Below are positions 21,652-32,388 of a stretch of DNA of 48,501 nucleotides, one piece after another; positions within the stretch are counted from its first letter, which is position 1; each line of letters starts with the position of its first letter. The DNA comes from Gnetum montanum (Eukaryota > Streptophyta > Gnetopsida > Gnetales > Gnetaceae). The notes under the pieces were generated by a model, which was not told where the DNA came from, ran no database searches, and saw nothing but the letters and a program-made list of their open reading frames with translations. The DNA lies in the NCBI GenBank assembly GCA_015680685.1, contig MNCI01025282.1:271566-320066 (forward strand), in the 5' to 3' direction. Both the position numbers and the translations under genes were made by a program.

Positions 21652-22026
21652 AAGAAAAGAATATGAACAGTCCCCAACTAGTTAGTTATAAGAAACCAAA
21701 GAAAAGAATACGAATAGTCCCCAACTAGTCAGTTACAAGAAACCAAAGAAAAAATATGAACAGTCCCCAACTAGTTAGTTACAAGAAACCAAAGAAAAGA
21801 ATATGAACAGTTCCCAACTAGTCAGTTACAAGAAACCAAAGAGAAAAATACGAACAATCCCCAACTAGTTAGTTACAAGAAACTAAAGAAAAGAATACAA
21901 ACAGTCCCCAACTAGTTAGTTACAAGAAACCAAAGAAAAGAATATGAACAGTCCCCAACTAGTCAGTTACAAGAAACCAAAGAAAAGAATATGAATAGTC
22001 CCCAACAAGTTAGTTACAAGAAACCA
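21652..22026 (+). repeat. 47-bp tandem repeat array in 5' LTR of F (8 copies)
   Basis: Each unit contains AACAGTCCCCAACTAGT, AGTTACAAGAAACC and AAAGAAAAGAATATG. Eight copies are counted by the CCCAAC core. Units differ by a few substitutions. The homologous array in the 3' LTR has ten copies. Confidence 0.9.
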
Positions 22027-22379
22027 TTCATTATCCCTTATTCCACCTACAAGTAGGAAGAGGAGGAGAGGAAAAAGGGGAAGACAAATAGAAGGAAAAA
22101 GTAACTTTGCAAAACACAAGAAAAAAGATAGGATACATCAACAAGGAGTATGGCTACAAAGGGAGAGAAGACTGTCGCTGCTACAAGAGATAGCAAAGAG
22201 AAAGAAAACAAGTGCAACATAGCAATCCACTATTCGGATGATCCCTCCTAGTAAGTAAGATACCTAAGTAAGGAGGTAAAATGATCCATCTTTGTTATGT
22301 TTGATAATGGCTAGAAAGGGCTAATTTTCTGACACTTTTCTCTTCTTGCTTGTCTAACCACCTTCGCAATGCTTGTATG

Positions 22380-22703
22380 AAAATATCAAGATTTTTGTTG
22401 TAAGCTTAGACTTATTTTTTTGGATCTCTCTGCCCATCCTCTACACTCTCATGCCTAAATGATTTGGATGAGAGTTGTTTCTATAATGATTTAGAAACAC
22501 CCATAATGATTTGGGTCATTTTTGGCAAAGGATTGCCAAGGAAAATGTCAAGATTGTTGTTGTAAGCTTAGACTTATTTTTTTTGGATCTCTGCGCCTAT
22601 CCTCTGCACTCTCATGCCTGAAAGAGTGGGATGAGAGTTGTTTCTGTAATGATTCAGAAACACCCATAATGATTTGGGGAATTTTTGGCAAAGGATTGCC
22701 AAC
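22380..22703 (+). repeat. 162-bp tandem duplication in 5' LTR of F
   Basis: 22380-22541 and 22542-22703 are near-identical. Both hold TCAAGATT(T/G)TTGTTGTAAGC, TCTCATGCCT(A/G)AA, GAGAGTTGTTTCT and AGAAACACCCATAATGATTT. The 3' LTR has a single copy (about 37238-37395). Confidence 0.88.
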
Positions 22704-23462
22704 AGGGGCTATGGATCCCTGATGTGAGGATTGGTACCACCAGCAAAAAGCGAGAGTATCCTTGGGCCCATTGATGATTGTGAATTGTTGAATTCTTGGA
22801 TTTTGGTTGGAATTTGGTTGATAAACCCTCCCCTTTGAATGCACAAATCTTGGATCTGAATCTTGAATTATGCTTCTGTTTCCTATACCTTCTCAAGTAT
22901 GATTTTAATATCTTTCTATAAGAAGTCTGAGTGGGGGAAACCTAGGATGTTTAATTTATGATTACGATCTATCTATTTTCTGCTATTAAACATATGAATT
23001 TTCTGATTAAATGATTACTGGTAAAATGGTTACAAGAGTTAAATTCAAATCTTATTTTTGTGTGTGGCTAGAAATTATAACATATTATTATGTGGTTGAA
23101 AAAATAGGAGATTATTAATTTATTTGCTTTTGTGGTCATTTCTTTGGTGTTTAAATTTGCAAATGATCTTGATTAAATATTTCTTTTTAAGTTGAATAAT
23201 AAAAAAGTTTGATTTTTTTTAATCTAATGCATCTTGCATAGATATTTTACTATGCCTATTTCTTTTTAAAATTATCTCTTAATTCTTAAATTAATATTGA
23301 TTGACTTGCTCTTGAGCTAGATCTAGGCATTGTTGATTTTATTTTAATTTTATAGGTTAATGCTAGTTTGATTGTTGTAGAAAGAAAGCCACTTGGGCAT
23401 TTTCTTCTTTTTAGGAGGCTTTGGGTGCTAGCTCTTGCTCCCTATGAGTGGGTGTTACATTT

Positions 23463-23480
23463 TGGTATCATAGCACTAGG
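23463..23480 (+). other. Primer-binding site of element F (initiator tRNA-Met type)
   Basis: TGGTATCATAGCACTAGG, three bases after the LTR, matches the usual plant TGGTATCAGAGCCATGG with a few changes. It supports the LTR boundary and the plus orientation. It differs from the tRNA-Asp primer of the other elements here. Confidence 0.8.
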
Positions 23481-23590
23481 TTTGGCTTTCTTTTACATTC
23501 CTTGAAAACTCTTATGAAGTCTAAATTTGTGCATTGCTTGATGTGGTGTTGGTCTATCTTTCATATGCTACAACAAATGTTCCAACATGA

Positions 23591-23902
23591 TTGCAATATC
23601 AAGCATCAGTCCAAGAAATGATGGGTATCATTCATTTTCAGTCTGTCACCATTCTTTTTGACAGTGGATCAACAAATTCATTTATATCAGATTCTTTGGT
23701 TAAAAGATTAGGGAGTAAAATTCATCTCTTACCAAATATGAGAAAAGTGGAATTAGCTTTAGGTGACCACAAAGCCTTAGAATGTTTTGTGCCTAGTTTT
23801 GAAATAAGAATCATGAATCAACCTTATGTTATGGACTTCCTTGTTATGAATTTAGGATCATATGATGTCGTTTTGGGTATGGATTGGTTGGTGGAAAAAT
23901 AA
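23591..23902 (+). pseudogene. pol: Retropepsin-type protease of element F
   Basis: An open stretch of 103 residues carries ILFDSGSTNSFIS (active-site DSG) and LGSYDVVLGMDWL (second conserved region). These are standard for Ty3/gypsy chromovirus proteases. Only about 110 bp separate it from the primer site, so gag has been lost by deletion. A stop follows GMDWLVEK. The domain itself looks intact, but it is no longer in a functional polyprotein. Confidence 0.85.
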
Positions 23903-24742
23903 GGTAAAAAATTTGATTGTGGACAAAACTACATAGAAATTAACAATGGAGAAATAAACTAGAAAATTTTCTCTCAGTCGTGGGATTGCTCAAGAAAAAT
24001 TATTTTTGCAAAACAAATGGTGCAAGAGATTAAAATTTCAAAAGCAACAATTTTGGTTAGGCTGTATGTAGCTAATAGTGATAATGATTACCAACAGGAG
24101 AGGACACCGCTAGACTATGTAGTTGTCAATGAATTCAAAGATGTGTTTACTGATGAGCATATCAAACATATAGAGGCAATTTTGCTTTATAGGCTCCCAT
24201 ATGGGTTTCTATATCCCTCTAGAACTTTTTTTGAATTTACTTTTTCAGGTTTTTCTAGAATCTTCTAGATTCCATTTTACAACATAGAGGTAACATTGCA
24301 AAAAATAACTTAAACTATTACAAGGGACATGATAATTAAAAATAACCAAAGGGACTTTTCAAAGTACAAAGCTTTGGCTTTATTTTATTTCCTTGTCAAG
24401 CCTATACTCCCTTGGGGAATGGAATGCCTTGGTCATCTTTAAGAAGGGAGATGAATGATTAAGATGTCTTCATCATATAAGATATGTCATGTCACTCTTA
24501 GAGCATTCCAAAGCATCAATACGAGGGTTGAGTGCTATGCGACAACCTTCCTGCATAAACACTATAGAAAAAAAATATTTTTCTTTTGGAATACTCTTTC
24601 TCATTCACTTGAGGAAGACACAACAAAGATCACATAGCATCTCCTCATAGCAGTGAGGATTAAGGTGGCCATGATGTGTTTGGCTGTACTAGAAAGTAAT
24701 CTATTAAACCTTGATTCACATTTCCTCTATAGGTTTTGGATT
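23903..24742 (+). pseudogene. pol: Degraded protease-RT linker and RT start of element F
   Basis: VVNEFKDVFTDEHIKHIEAI (about 24122-24181) matches the EF.DVF region at the start of chromovirus RT. RT palm motifs are not visible after it. The sequence to 24742 has short ORFs without recognisable motifs, then the GTTAG target site of element A. Most of RT and RNase H appear deleted or unrecognisable. Confidence 0.55.
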
Positions 24743-24747
24743 GTTAG

Positions 24748-25569
24748 TGATGAGTCGTCATTTGGGGCGACCGCGATATTGCGTACACGATATCGCATGC
24801 CTAGTCGTGATATCGCATACGCGATATCGCAGCCTACCTCAATGTCTATAAATAAGAGGCGGCTTTCCCAATCTTAGGCACTTAGATTTAGTCCCTTAGC
24901 GAAACTTTGGTAGTTTTATCCCTCCAGAGATAGAATTATTTTCTAGTGTATGCCCGCAGTGTGGTGATTGTAATTGTACGACATCCTTTATTCGAGTGTG
25001 ACGTACTTGGACACACACATGACCAAAAATAAAGATCGAGATTACTTCATCATTGTAGCATTCACCTAGTTTAATTAATTAATTATTGTTTATTGCTTTC
25101 TTAGTTAATATCTCTTACCCTTATCTCCTAGTAACGCAAAATGAGTATGACTTAATCACTAGCATTTAAGTGTGAATACTTGGTAACCTAGTAGCGTACC
25201 TAGGCCATACACTTGGTAATCCCAGTGGTAGTCATGCACGAGGTCCAAGATGTGTACAGATGATTAAGGAATAGATGCTCATTGTACTTAGGCTAGTTTA
25301 GATTCTCTCTTACCCTTTCCTCCTAGCTTAGTTAATCTTATTTTCCATTGCCTTCAGGAGTAGCATTAGGTTAGAACACATCATACACCTCATTCTGGAC
25401 TAAACCATACGTGACAAAGATAACAATAGTCTAGGTGGGAAGATAGCGAACTGCGACCTAAGGCTAACTGTCTAGATGCCACAACTAGTCCATCTATGGA
25501 GTTCGATCGGATCGCTGTGTAATGCTCGTATTCATATGGTTGAGTGTAGGGGTACCTCGTCACTCATCA
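24748..25569 (+). mobile_element. 5' LTR of element A
   Basis: This 822-bp LTR starts TGATGAGTCG and ends CACTCATCA (terminal inverted repeat TGATGAGT/ACTCATCA). It pairs with 32389-33185. A GATATCGC array (24772-24831) precedes TATAAATA at 24847-24854. AATAAA lies at 25028-25033. The 3' copy lacks one 34-bp array unit. Confidence 0.92.
24772..24854 (+). promoter_or_regulatory. LTR promoter of element A with GATATCGC palindrome array
   Basis: Copies of CGATATYGCGTACACGATAT and GTGATATCGCATACGCGATA type units, each built from the 10-bp palindrome GCGATATCGC around a GTAC or ATAC centre, end about 16 bp upstream of TATAAATA. The array is CpG-rich in an AT-rich, CpG-poor region. The same module occurs in E's LTRs and ahead of A's own ORF2. 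Confidence 0.7.
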
Positions 25570-25570
25570 T

Positions 25571-25588
25571 TGACACCGTTGCCGAGGA
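25571..25588 (+). other. Primer-binding site of element A (tRNA-Asp type)
   Basis: TGACACCGTTGCCGAGGA lies one base after the LTR. It differs from TGGCGCCGTTGCCGGGGA at three positions, all G-to-A. Confidence 0.85.
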
Positions 25589-25712
25589 CGGTGCTAGTTA
25601 TCTAGATTAGTTATATCATACAAGGTCGTTGTATAAGGACTTAACAATATATCTTTTAGAACGAAATAATTATTAAAGAGTCACATATAAATTCACACAT
25701 AACTTCAAAACA

Positions 25713-27509
25713 ATGCCTCTCCTACAAGATTACAATAATGCCACATTTAGTGAGGAAGTTCATTGGAGAACCAACGAACTATATGACGATGAAGATTGGA
25801 GTACATAACGTGAAGTGGGGGTTTCTTATAAACAGGAACGAAAGCAACATCATCCCAACACATGAAAGCATAACTTACTCGATGATGATGAACCCCCTCT
25901 AGCCATTACAAGTGTAACGCAAATACAAGAGGCTGTTCAAATCTCCCGAAGACATTGTAAAGAGAGCCATCTACCCAGGCTCAATTTAAAAAAATTTCCC
26001 CATTTCTTAGGAGGCTATGACTTAGATCTGCATCAACATTTACAAGCCTTGTACGATGCCAGATAAAATAGATACAACATTGACAATGGTTGGCAAAAAC
26101 TCAAGCTCTTTCCTATGACACTCGTTGGCCAAGCAAAAGTATGGTATAGATCGTTAAAACCAAATTCAAGATGATGTTGGTCAATAATGGTAGAACTCNA
26201 GAGACCTTAGGAATGTATGCCCAACGTCAACTATACGAACTACGAACCCATCAAGTCCAAGAGCTTATTAAGCGGGTAGCAAAAGAAGAAGAAGGAGAAT
26301 TGGCTAGATGGGAGAGTGTTGAAAAACATCAACGGGACCGAAATCTCAACTTAACAAAGGTCCATGATCGTAAAAAGGAGAGATCAACCAATCTCAAGGT
26401 GGAAACATCATCTTTGCTGGTACAACAAGAATCATTAGAAGAAGTTGAGGCAAAGATCAATAAGATGTTAGAATGGACGTATCAAAAGTGTGGAGAATTG
26501 ATCAACACTATTGGAGACAGAGTTTTGACAACCCAAGAAACAAGACAAAACATTAGATAATCGAAAAGAAGGGATAAGGAAAATAAGTGCTCAACTACCA
26601 ATCATACATACGAATGCAACATATGCTTGTACAATCACCCTAAAGGCCAATGCCCAATCTTGTCACATTTATATGAGAATTGGGGAAATACGCTACATCT
26701 AGAGTTCGTGCAGAGATACTATGTTTGATCACAGTGGAAAAAATCCTAGTCGTGGGGGAAACCATCCCTACACTGGAGACACCCTTCATATTATCCGAAT
26801 CCAAACATTTATCAAGTTCAACATCCTATTTTTCCAACTGGGCCACCATACTCTATCGCACCACATTACTATTTTCCATAATACTATCAACCCATGTCTT
26901 CAACACAACCACCGCCTTGTGTGCCATACACTCCTAATTTTCAACATTCTCATCCTTTCCCTCCTTCCACATTGCCACCAACTGTTCCTAAGGTGTTCGC
27001 ACCACTGCAACAGCCCATGAACACCACTTGTGCTGCTACTACCAATAGCAGTGAAAAGCCTTCTCAACATCAAAAGTGTCCCTTCTTTAAACATGACCAT
27101 AAGAAGGGACAACACAATTCCAAGGCCACTACATCCTCCAACTCAGCACAAGTCCAACATTGTGATGCATCCTTATCTTTGGACCCAATGCCTCATGTTA
27201 CTTCATCAGGGCCACCAACTAATGCTCTAACAACCATACGGCCAAATGAACACAATCATGGAAGGCAACATCCCAATCCTTGCATACCATCTAATGGTCC
27301 CAAATATCATAGTGGATGAACTCGTTATCCGGGAACTACATCGTATAAATTGCCCCACTATGCCCATTATAATCAAGTGTGTGAACCCTGATGGGGTAAG
27401 TATGACCAGGCCCCAATATTTTCAACATGCAAGGATCTTCACCCTTCATTTATTAATCCTTGCCATGCTCAACCGTTTAGTTATGGGGGATATCCACCAT
27501 TCTAAATAA
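25713..27509 (+). pseudogene. gag: gag of element A
   Basis: The start ATG at 25713 opens MPLLQDYNN. The capsid-like core has KFPHFLGGYDLDLHQHLQAL (25987 on), KLKLFPMTLVGQAKVWYRSL (about 26098) and, after the 'n' at 26200, TLGMYAQRQLYELRTHQVQE and VAKEEEGELARWESVEKHQR. About 70 residues present in E's gag are missing exactly at the 'n'. An unusual zinc knuckle, CNICLYNHPKGQC, spans 26615-26653 (C-X2-C-X3-H-X4-C). A Pro/Tyr/His-rich tail ends near GGYPPF at 27507. A few stops occur (for example near 25795, 26557 and 27318). Confidence 0.82.
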
Positions 27510-29435
27510 TAAGCAGGGTTAATAAGTATTTTTCTTTTTCTTTAATTTTTCAACTTTTTGTTTTCCAATTTTTCATTTTTCAACTTCTTGTTTTATCTTT
27601 TTTTCTTTTGGTATTTTTGTCTTTTTATAAGTAATCTCGTCTATGAATAAAACACTCATGTGACTCGTTGGTTGAGGTGTGTTCTATGTTATCGAGTCTC
27701 GAGTGGTCAATTATTTGGATGGTGAGCCCATTATACCCACCCATCCATTCTGCAAATAAGAGGTTCTGTTGAAGGGTATAGTGATATTCTTGATATTTTA
27801 AAACTTAAAATTAGTTTTGTGTTCATTTTACCCAAAATGAAGAAGGATGGAACAAGAGGGATTGATTAGGGTGTGACATTAAGGGGACTTGCAGATTCTC
27901 TTTGGTGATGTCTGTGAGAGTTATCATGCAATGTGGTTGTACTAAGATCCTTGTAGATCTAACAAAAAATGGGAGTAAGAGTAATCAAAAGGGCACTAAA
28001 AAATCCAAAGCTGTTCTAGGGGGTCCCACTAGAAAGACATGCACCCATGCCTAAAGGTTGGCGGCTTCTTTGGATTCAGTGTTCAAAAAAGAAAAAGTGC
28101 CACGAAACAAAAATCACTCCTCCCTTGAACAAAATGCCAAGTGATCGTACGCGTTGTTGTTATTGTAATCTCATAGTTGTTCATCATGGGATGAAACAAT
28201 GCAATGTCACTGATTAGAGGAATGGACTTGGTCTTGATCTTGGAACGATAGGTTAATGACACCTTAATCATGCTTTACACGCAAGATTCACTGTGGCCTG
28301 GGTCAGTTACCTCATGTCCCAATCTCTACGATCCCTTTCTATAGTTCGTCTCATCTCACTATTCGTGTAATTGTAGCTCATGTAGTTGGTTTCTTACCTC
28401 ATTCCGGTGATATTTACATATGTGTGTTTTGTGGAATTAGTGCAGATTACATCTAACCCTTCTAGTGCCCACGGACACTTTAAGTGTGGTTAAAAAAGGG
28501 CATTATAGGTTGAAACCTGCTTTGGGGAGGACCCACTTGTGTAATCTTTTGTAATCTTCACTTATGATATAGCTCACACACATCATTTTTCACCCTCAAC
28601 TTATTTTTCATAACATTCTTTCCCTTACTATTACCCCTTTGAATTTCAATGTTCCCATGAACCATCACATAACCTTTTTCTTAACACCCAAGGTTTTATT
28701 GATCAGTTACACTCACTCATCATTATTCGTGCCTTCAAAACCATCTAATTACCTAAGAACCCCTTAATAATAGCCCAATTTCCTAAGTTATAACGTTGAT
28801 TCCAAGAAAAATATTTAAAAATTCGATATTTGTTGTGGTGCCCTATGTCACTAGGGCCATGATATCACGTATGCAATATTGCGGCCGACGTGATATCGCG
28901 TACGAGATATCGCGGCCAACGTGATATTGAGTACGCGATGTATCATACATGATATCGCATCCCTCCAAACCTATAAATAGGTGAGCCCCTCGCAACACTT
29001 AGCCTCATTTCTCGTCATTCATGTGGGGGAGTTTTTTAAATTTTTCTCTACAACTTGCGATTGAACGACCCTTGCTTTTCTCACTATATCTCGCTCACTG
29101 GTACTCTGATTTTAATTCCGTCTGAACCTGTTTGAACCTGGAGTGTTTAGCTTAGTTGTGGGGGAGGGACACCTGCTGAAAAGCACCTAATTTTTTTGGA
29201 ATTTATCATCATCCAAAGGAAATCATCTAGGGTAATTAGCTATAACACTTAGAATAATTGTGCTTAAAAATCATTTAATCCTTAGGTATACCGGGAAATT
29301 AAAATTGGACTCATTATTACAATCTTTCGGGCAATGTCACACGAAGATAAAATTAATTAATTAATTAAGGCAAGTAGTAAGGTATAGCTTAACTTCAAAA
29401 ACAACCTTACTAACGCTTGGCCTGTGTGATTACAA
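27510..29435 (+). other. Non-coding region of element A between gag and ORF2
   Basis: No protease, RT or integrase motif is found here. Landmarks in order: TTAGTTATGGGGGATATCCA (about 27478-27497, overlapping the gag end), a T-rich tract (27521-27640), TGGTGAGCCCATTATACCCA (about 27720), the conserved block AACCTGCTTTGGGGAGGACC plus CACTTG (28514-28539), the promoter-like module (28856-28979) and a 450-bp leader before ORF2. The order is the same as in B. Confidence 0.75.
28856..28979 (+). promoter_or_regulatory. Internal promoter-like module ahead of ORF2 in element A
   Basis: Three units, GGCCATGATATCACGTATGC, GGCCGACGTGATATCGCGTA and GGCCAACGTGATATTGAGTA, each continue with a GATAT half. 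A final CATGATATCGCAT and CC then TATAAATAG (TATA at 28972-28979) follow. It has the same composition and spacing to TATA as the LTR promoter. GTGGGGGAG (about 29021) follows, and the ORF2 ATG is about 455 bp downstream. Promoter activity is inferred. Confidence 0.62.
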
Positions 29436-32223
29436 ATGGCCCCAAAATGTGGACAATAGGAAGGTCCTACTCAAGGTGGAAGCAAGCGATCTCAAAGAGG
29501 TGGAAGATAAGGTCCTGTCAGACAACATGCAGAATAGGAGGAATAATCATTCAACATTCATCAAGAAGATCCTCCTACCGTATGATTTGGGCAGGCAGAC
29601 AGAGGGGCTGCTACAGTGTTTGAATAGGGACAACATCTCATGTTGCCCCAAGATTGTGTTTAGGCCATCCATGAAAAGTCCACATTCACTGCGATGATTA
29701 TGGAATTGAACTTTGAATCGTTTGCAAAGTTTTCTTTGGAGGCCATTAGGGATCACCTCAAAGGGTCCCTGTTATGGCCTACCCTCTCTGAAAGTGGTGC
29801 CTGGTACCTAGCAGAGATGTACCAATTTTGGCATAATAGGGAACAATGAACCACTGTCAATATTTGTGGTGTGATAGTTAATTTCTCCAGGCAAGCTATT
29901 TCGGAAGTGTTAAACCTTCCGAATACAAGGCCAAAAGTTGCTCAGTTATCCACTCGTTCAAACCCCGATGTGCAATGGGATTGGTTGGAAAGGGCTTATG
30001 GCAGAGATAAAAAATTTGGTGAGTTGACGACAGAAGAGAGAATTTACTTTAAAATTGGAGCATATCACCTCTTCCCCATGAAGGGCCTAAAAAGAATATC
30101 AACGTATGCGGCTAGAGGATGTGCAGTGTTGATGGGAAAGGTTAACGCTAACTTGCCCCATCTATATTTAACAGAGATCCTGAGGTAATTTAAGGAATGA
30201 AAGACAGGGAAGATGGTGTTGCCTTTCCCTTGTCTTATCAAAAAGCTTTGTCGACGTGCTGGTATTTGGGGGTACACTAATGATGTCCTTTGAAAAGCCC
30301 AAACTGCTTCATATGCTAAATTGCTAAAGGCGCTAGCTCCAAGGAAAATCACTAGAGAAGAGCTGGGACTAGAACAAGAAGAAGAACAGATGGCTAGACT
30401 AACTACAACTCAACTTGCAAGACCTAGCCAACCTCCAAGCACGAGTCCTAGCCAACAACAAGAAGCAGGGCTGAGCATAGGCCAAGATCAGCTACCACCA
30501 CCACAAGACTACAGACTGTCGATGAGCCATCTCAGGGCCATCACTAAGACGGTTAGTTGGGGAAGTCGTGATGATGCAAACCTCTTCCGCATCATTGATG
30601 ATGCCATTCAGCCCGCTATTTCTTTGGATCGCACAAGGGGCAAAATGTCTATTCACACAAGAGGAGGGGAAAGTAGATGGTCACAACAAATCTTAGGAAA
30701 CACAACATCTTTCTAGGTGCAATTAGAGACTGGTGAAGGGGCCACTGTGGTGGTCATGCAACACTAGAATGCCACGAGAGCTGCAGAAGTGGTCACTGAT
30801 CACATTAAAGAATCCTTCAATGTACCTGTTGTACCATCAACAGATCTCACAGGAGCACGGGATGCTCAAACTTTGGTCGAAACCTCAATGAATCCTGCAA
30901 AACATGAGAATGTGCTTGATCGATTACTTCAAACAGGGCAAGTAATGACGTCCCTATTTGAAATCCCTTAGGATGTTACGGCAATTTAGTAAGACCTCAT
31001 TTCCACAAAGGGGAAGTTGGTCTTATCATAAGTGAGGGCCGAGCATGCGGAAGAAGAAGTGCAGAAACTCCAAGAGAAGCTCGTGGCCTTATAAGTAGCA
31101 CAGTAGGATCCTCTGCAATTTGTTCTCGCAAACCAGCTAGATAACTTTAGAACTAAGCAACTAACTAAGCTAATAGCGGAGAATAAAAGGTGGTTGATGA
31201 AAAAGAGAAGGCTGTTTGGGATGCCTCTACAGCACAAGTGCAAACTCATGGGCATATCAAGGCACTCAAAGCCTTACAAGAAGAAAACAAGCAGCTCGTT
31301 GCGGACAACCTTTGGTTGACCACTGTGGAAAAGCAAAAGAACATTCTTGAGGAACACTTCCATCAACTGCAAGAATAATTCATCCAAGTCAACTAAGACG
31401 TAAGCTGTTTAGCCAGAGAGAATTGAACCCTTTCAATGGAGGAGGTATGTGCCATTTGTTAAAATTAGCTATTGAGATAAGCGCGTGGCAAAATGAGGCT
31501 AAGTGGCATGAAAAGCTAAAGGAGCACTTCCAGGATCAGGTGGGGATGTACAAATAGATGCTTGAGAAGGAGATCCATATGGCCAAGGCCCACATTAATT
31601 CTATCAGTGCTCAACACACTGACTGGCAGGCCATATTGGACACATATGCCTTCGCCCACCAAGTGGAAGTTAAGAGTTGGGACATGCAAATTCAGGATTT
31701 GAAAGAATACATGGAGTTGGAAAATCTGAGATATGCCAACCTAGCCATGTTAACAACAGGGTGCCGGAGAATAGAGCTCGAGCAGCAGGTAGCAACCACC
31801 CACATCAAATACAAAGCAGAATTTGCAGAATGCAAGAAGTTGTTGGAGAAATTGGAAGTTGTAAATTCTAAACTTGAGGTGGTGAAAGCCAGCTACCAAG
31901 GATAGAAAGGTGTCACAATGGACTTAGCTTGATGGCTAGCAGATTTTCAAGAGTACAAGGATAAAGCCAGAGCCTATGAGGAGGAATGACGGGTGTTTGC
32001 AGCTTAGTATGTCAAGGCCAATCAAATGTTTCTGCAACTACCCTGTCCATGGGAAGTGCCAACTCTGTCAAACATTGGAACATTAGCATGGATGGCACAA
32101 GACTCATGTACCAAAGAGGAGAATCTCTAGGCCATACTTCAACATCATCAAGCCTCAAAACCTAGAGCACAAAACAAAGGGAAGGCACCAATGGAGGAGC
32201 CACCGCCATCTGGAACTACATGA
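29436..32223 (+). pseudogene. ORF2 of element A: plant-transposon-protein-like domain plus coiled coil
   Basis: The start ATG at 29436 (MAPKCG) aligns with B's MTPKEK. The first domain runs about 29690-30290: a WYLAEMYQFWHNRE block, VIVNFSRQAISEVLNLPN, then YFKIGAYHLFPM and VLPFPCLIKKLCRRAGI. These fit the family annotated 'putative plant transposon protein' (PF20167, to be checked by HMM). A Gln/Pro-rich linker (about 30380-30500), the block KHENVLDRLLQTGQ (about 30900), and a Glu/Lys/Gln-rich coiled coil (31000-31905) follow. The tail has LPCPWEVPTLSNIG and MEEPPPSGTT before a TGA at 32221. About fifteen stops are present. The molecular role is unknown. Confidence 0.78.
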
Positions 32224-32368
32224 GTTCCAAAATTTTTGTAGTTGTAGCACATTTTGTGTGTTGTGTCTTTGTCTTGTTTTCATTTCACACTATAGCATAA
32301 TCCCATTTTCCCCATCTAATGATCCCATACCTATCCACTGTGTAATCACTGTAACTCAAGGACGAGTT

Positions 32369-32388
32369 TTCATTCAGTCATGGGGGTA
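32369..32388 (+). other. Polypurine tract of element A
   Basis: TTCATTCAGTCATGGGGGTA directly precedes the 3' LTR. The same 14-bp core TCAGTCATGGGGG is found before E's 3' LTR and, as TTAGTYATGGGGG, at an internal site in A, B, C, E and X. Confidence 0.7.

Larger units (their letters stand above)
20826..23459 (+). mobile_element. 5' LTR of element F
   Basis: This 2634-bp LTR starts TCTAACGAAC (decayed TGTAATGAAC), ends GTGGGTGTTACA and pairs with 35499-38165 along its whole length. It contains a 114-base N gap, an array of eight 47-bp repeats, and a 162-bp tandem duplication absent from the 3' LTR. The end of the LTR is directly followed by the primer-binding site. Confidence 0.9.

Noticed and set aside
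21652-22026. Regular repeats resembling a CRISPR array
   Set aside because: The 47-bp units are contiguous with no unique spacers, lie in an LTR and recur in its partner LTR.
22548-22896. Minus-strand ORFs in the 5' LTR of F
   Set aside because: They fall in LTR sequence including the 162-bp duplication, with no domain and no support from the paired LTR.
24772-24831. Palindromic repeats as CRISPR or transposon terminal repeats
   Set aside because: They sit next to a TATA box inside paired LTRs with GTTAG duplications outside, so they are promoter elements, not ends of a DNA transposon.
28083-28271. Short minus-strand ORF between gag and ORF2 of element A
   Set aside because: It has no recognisable motif and no counterpart at the homologous place in B or E.
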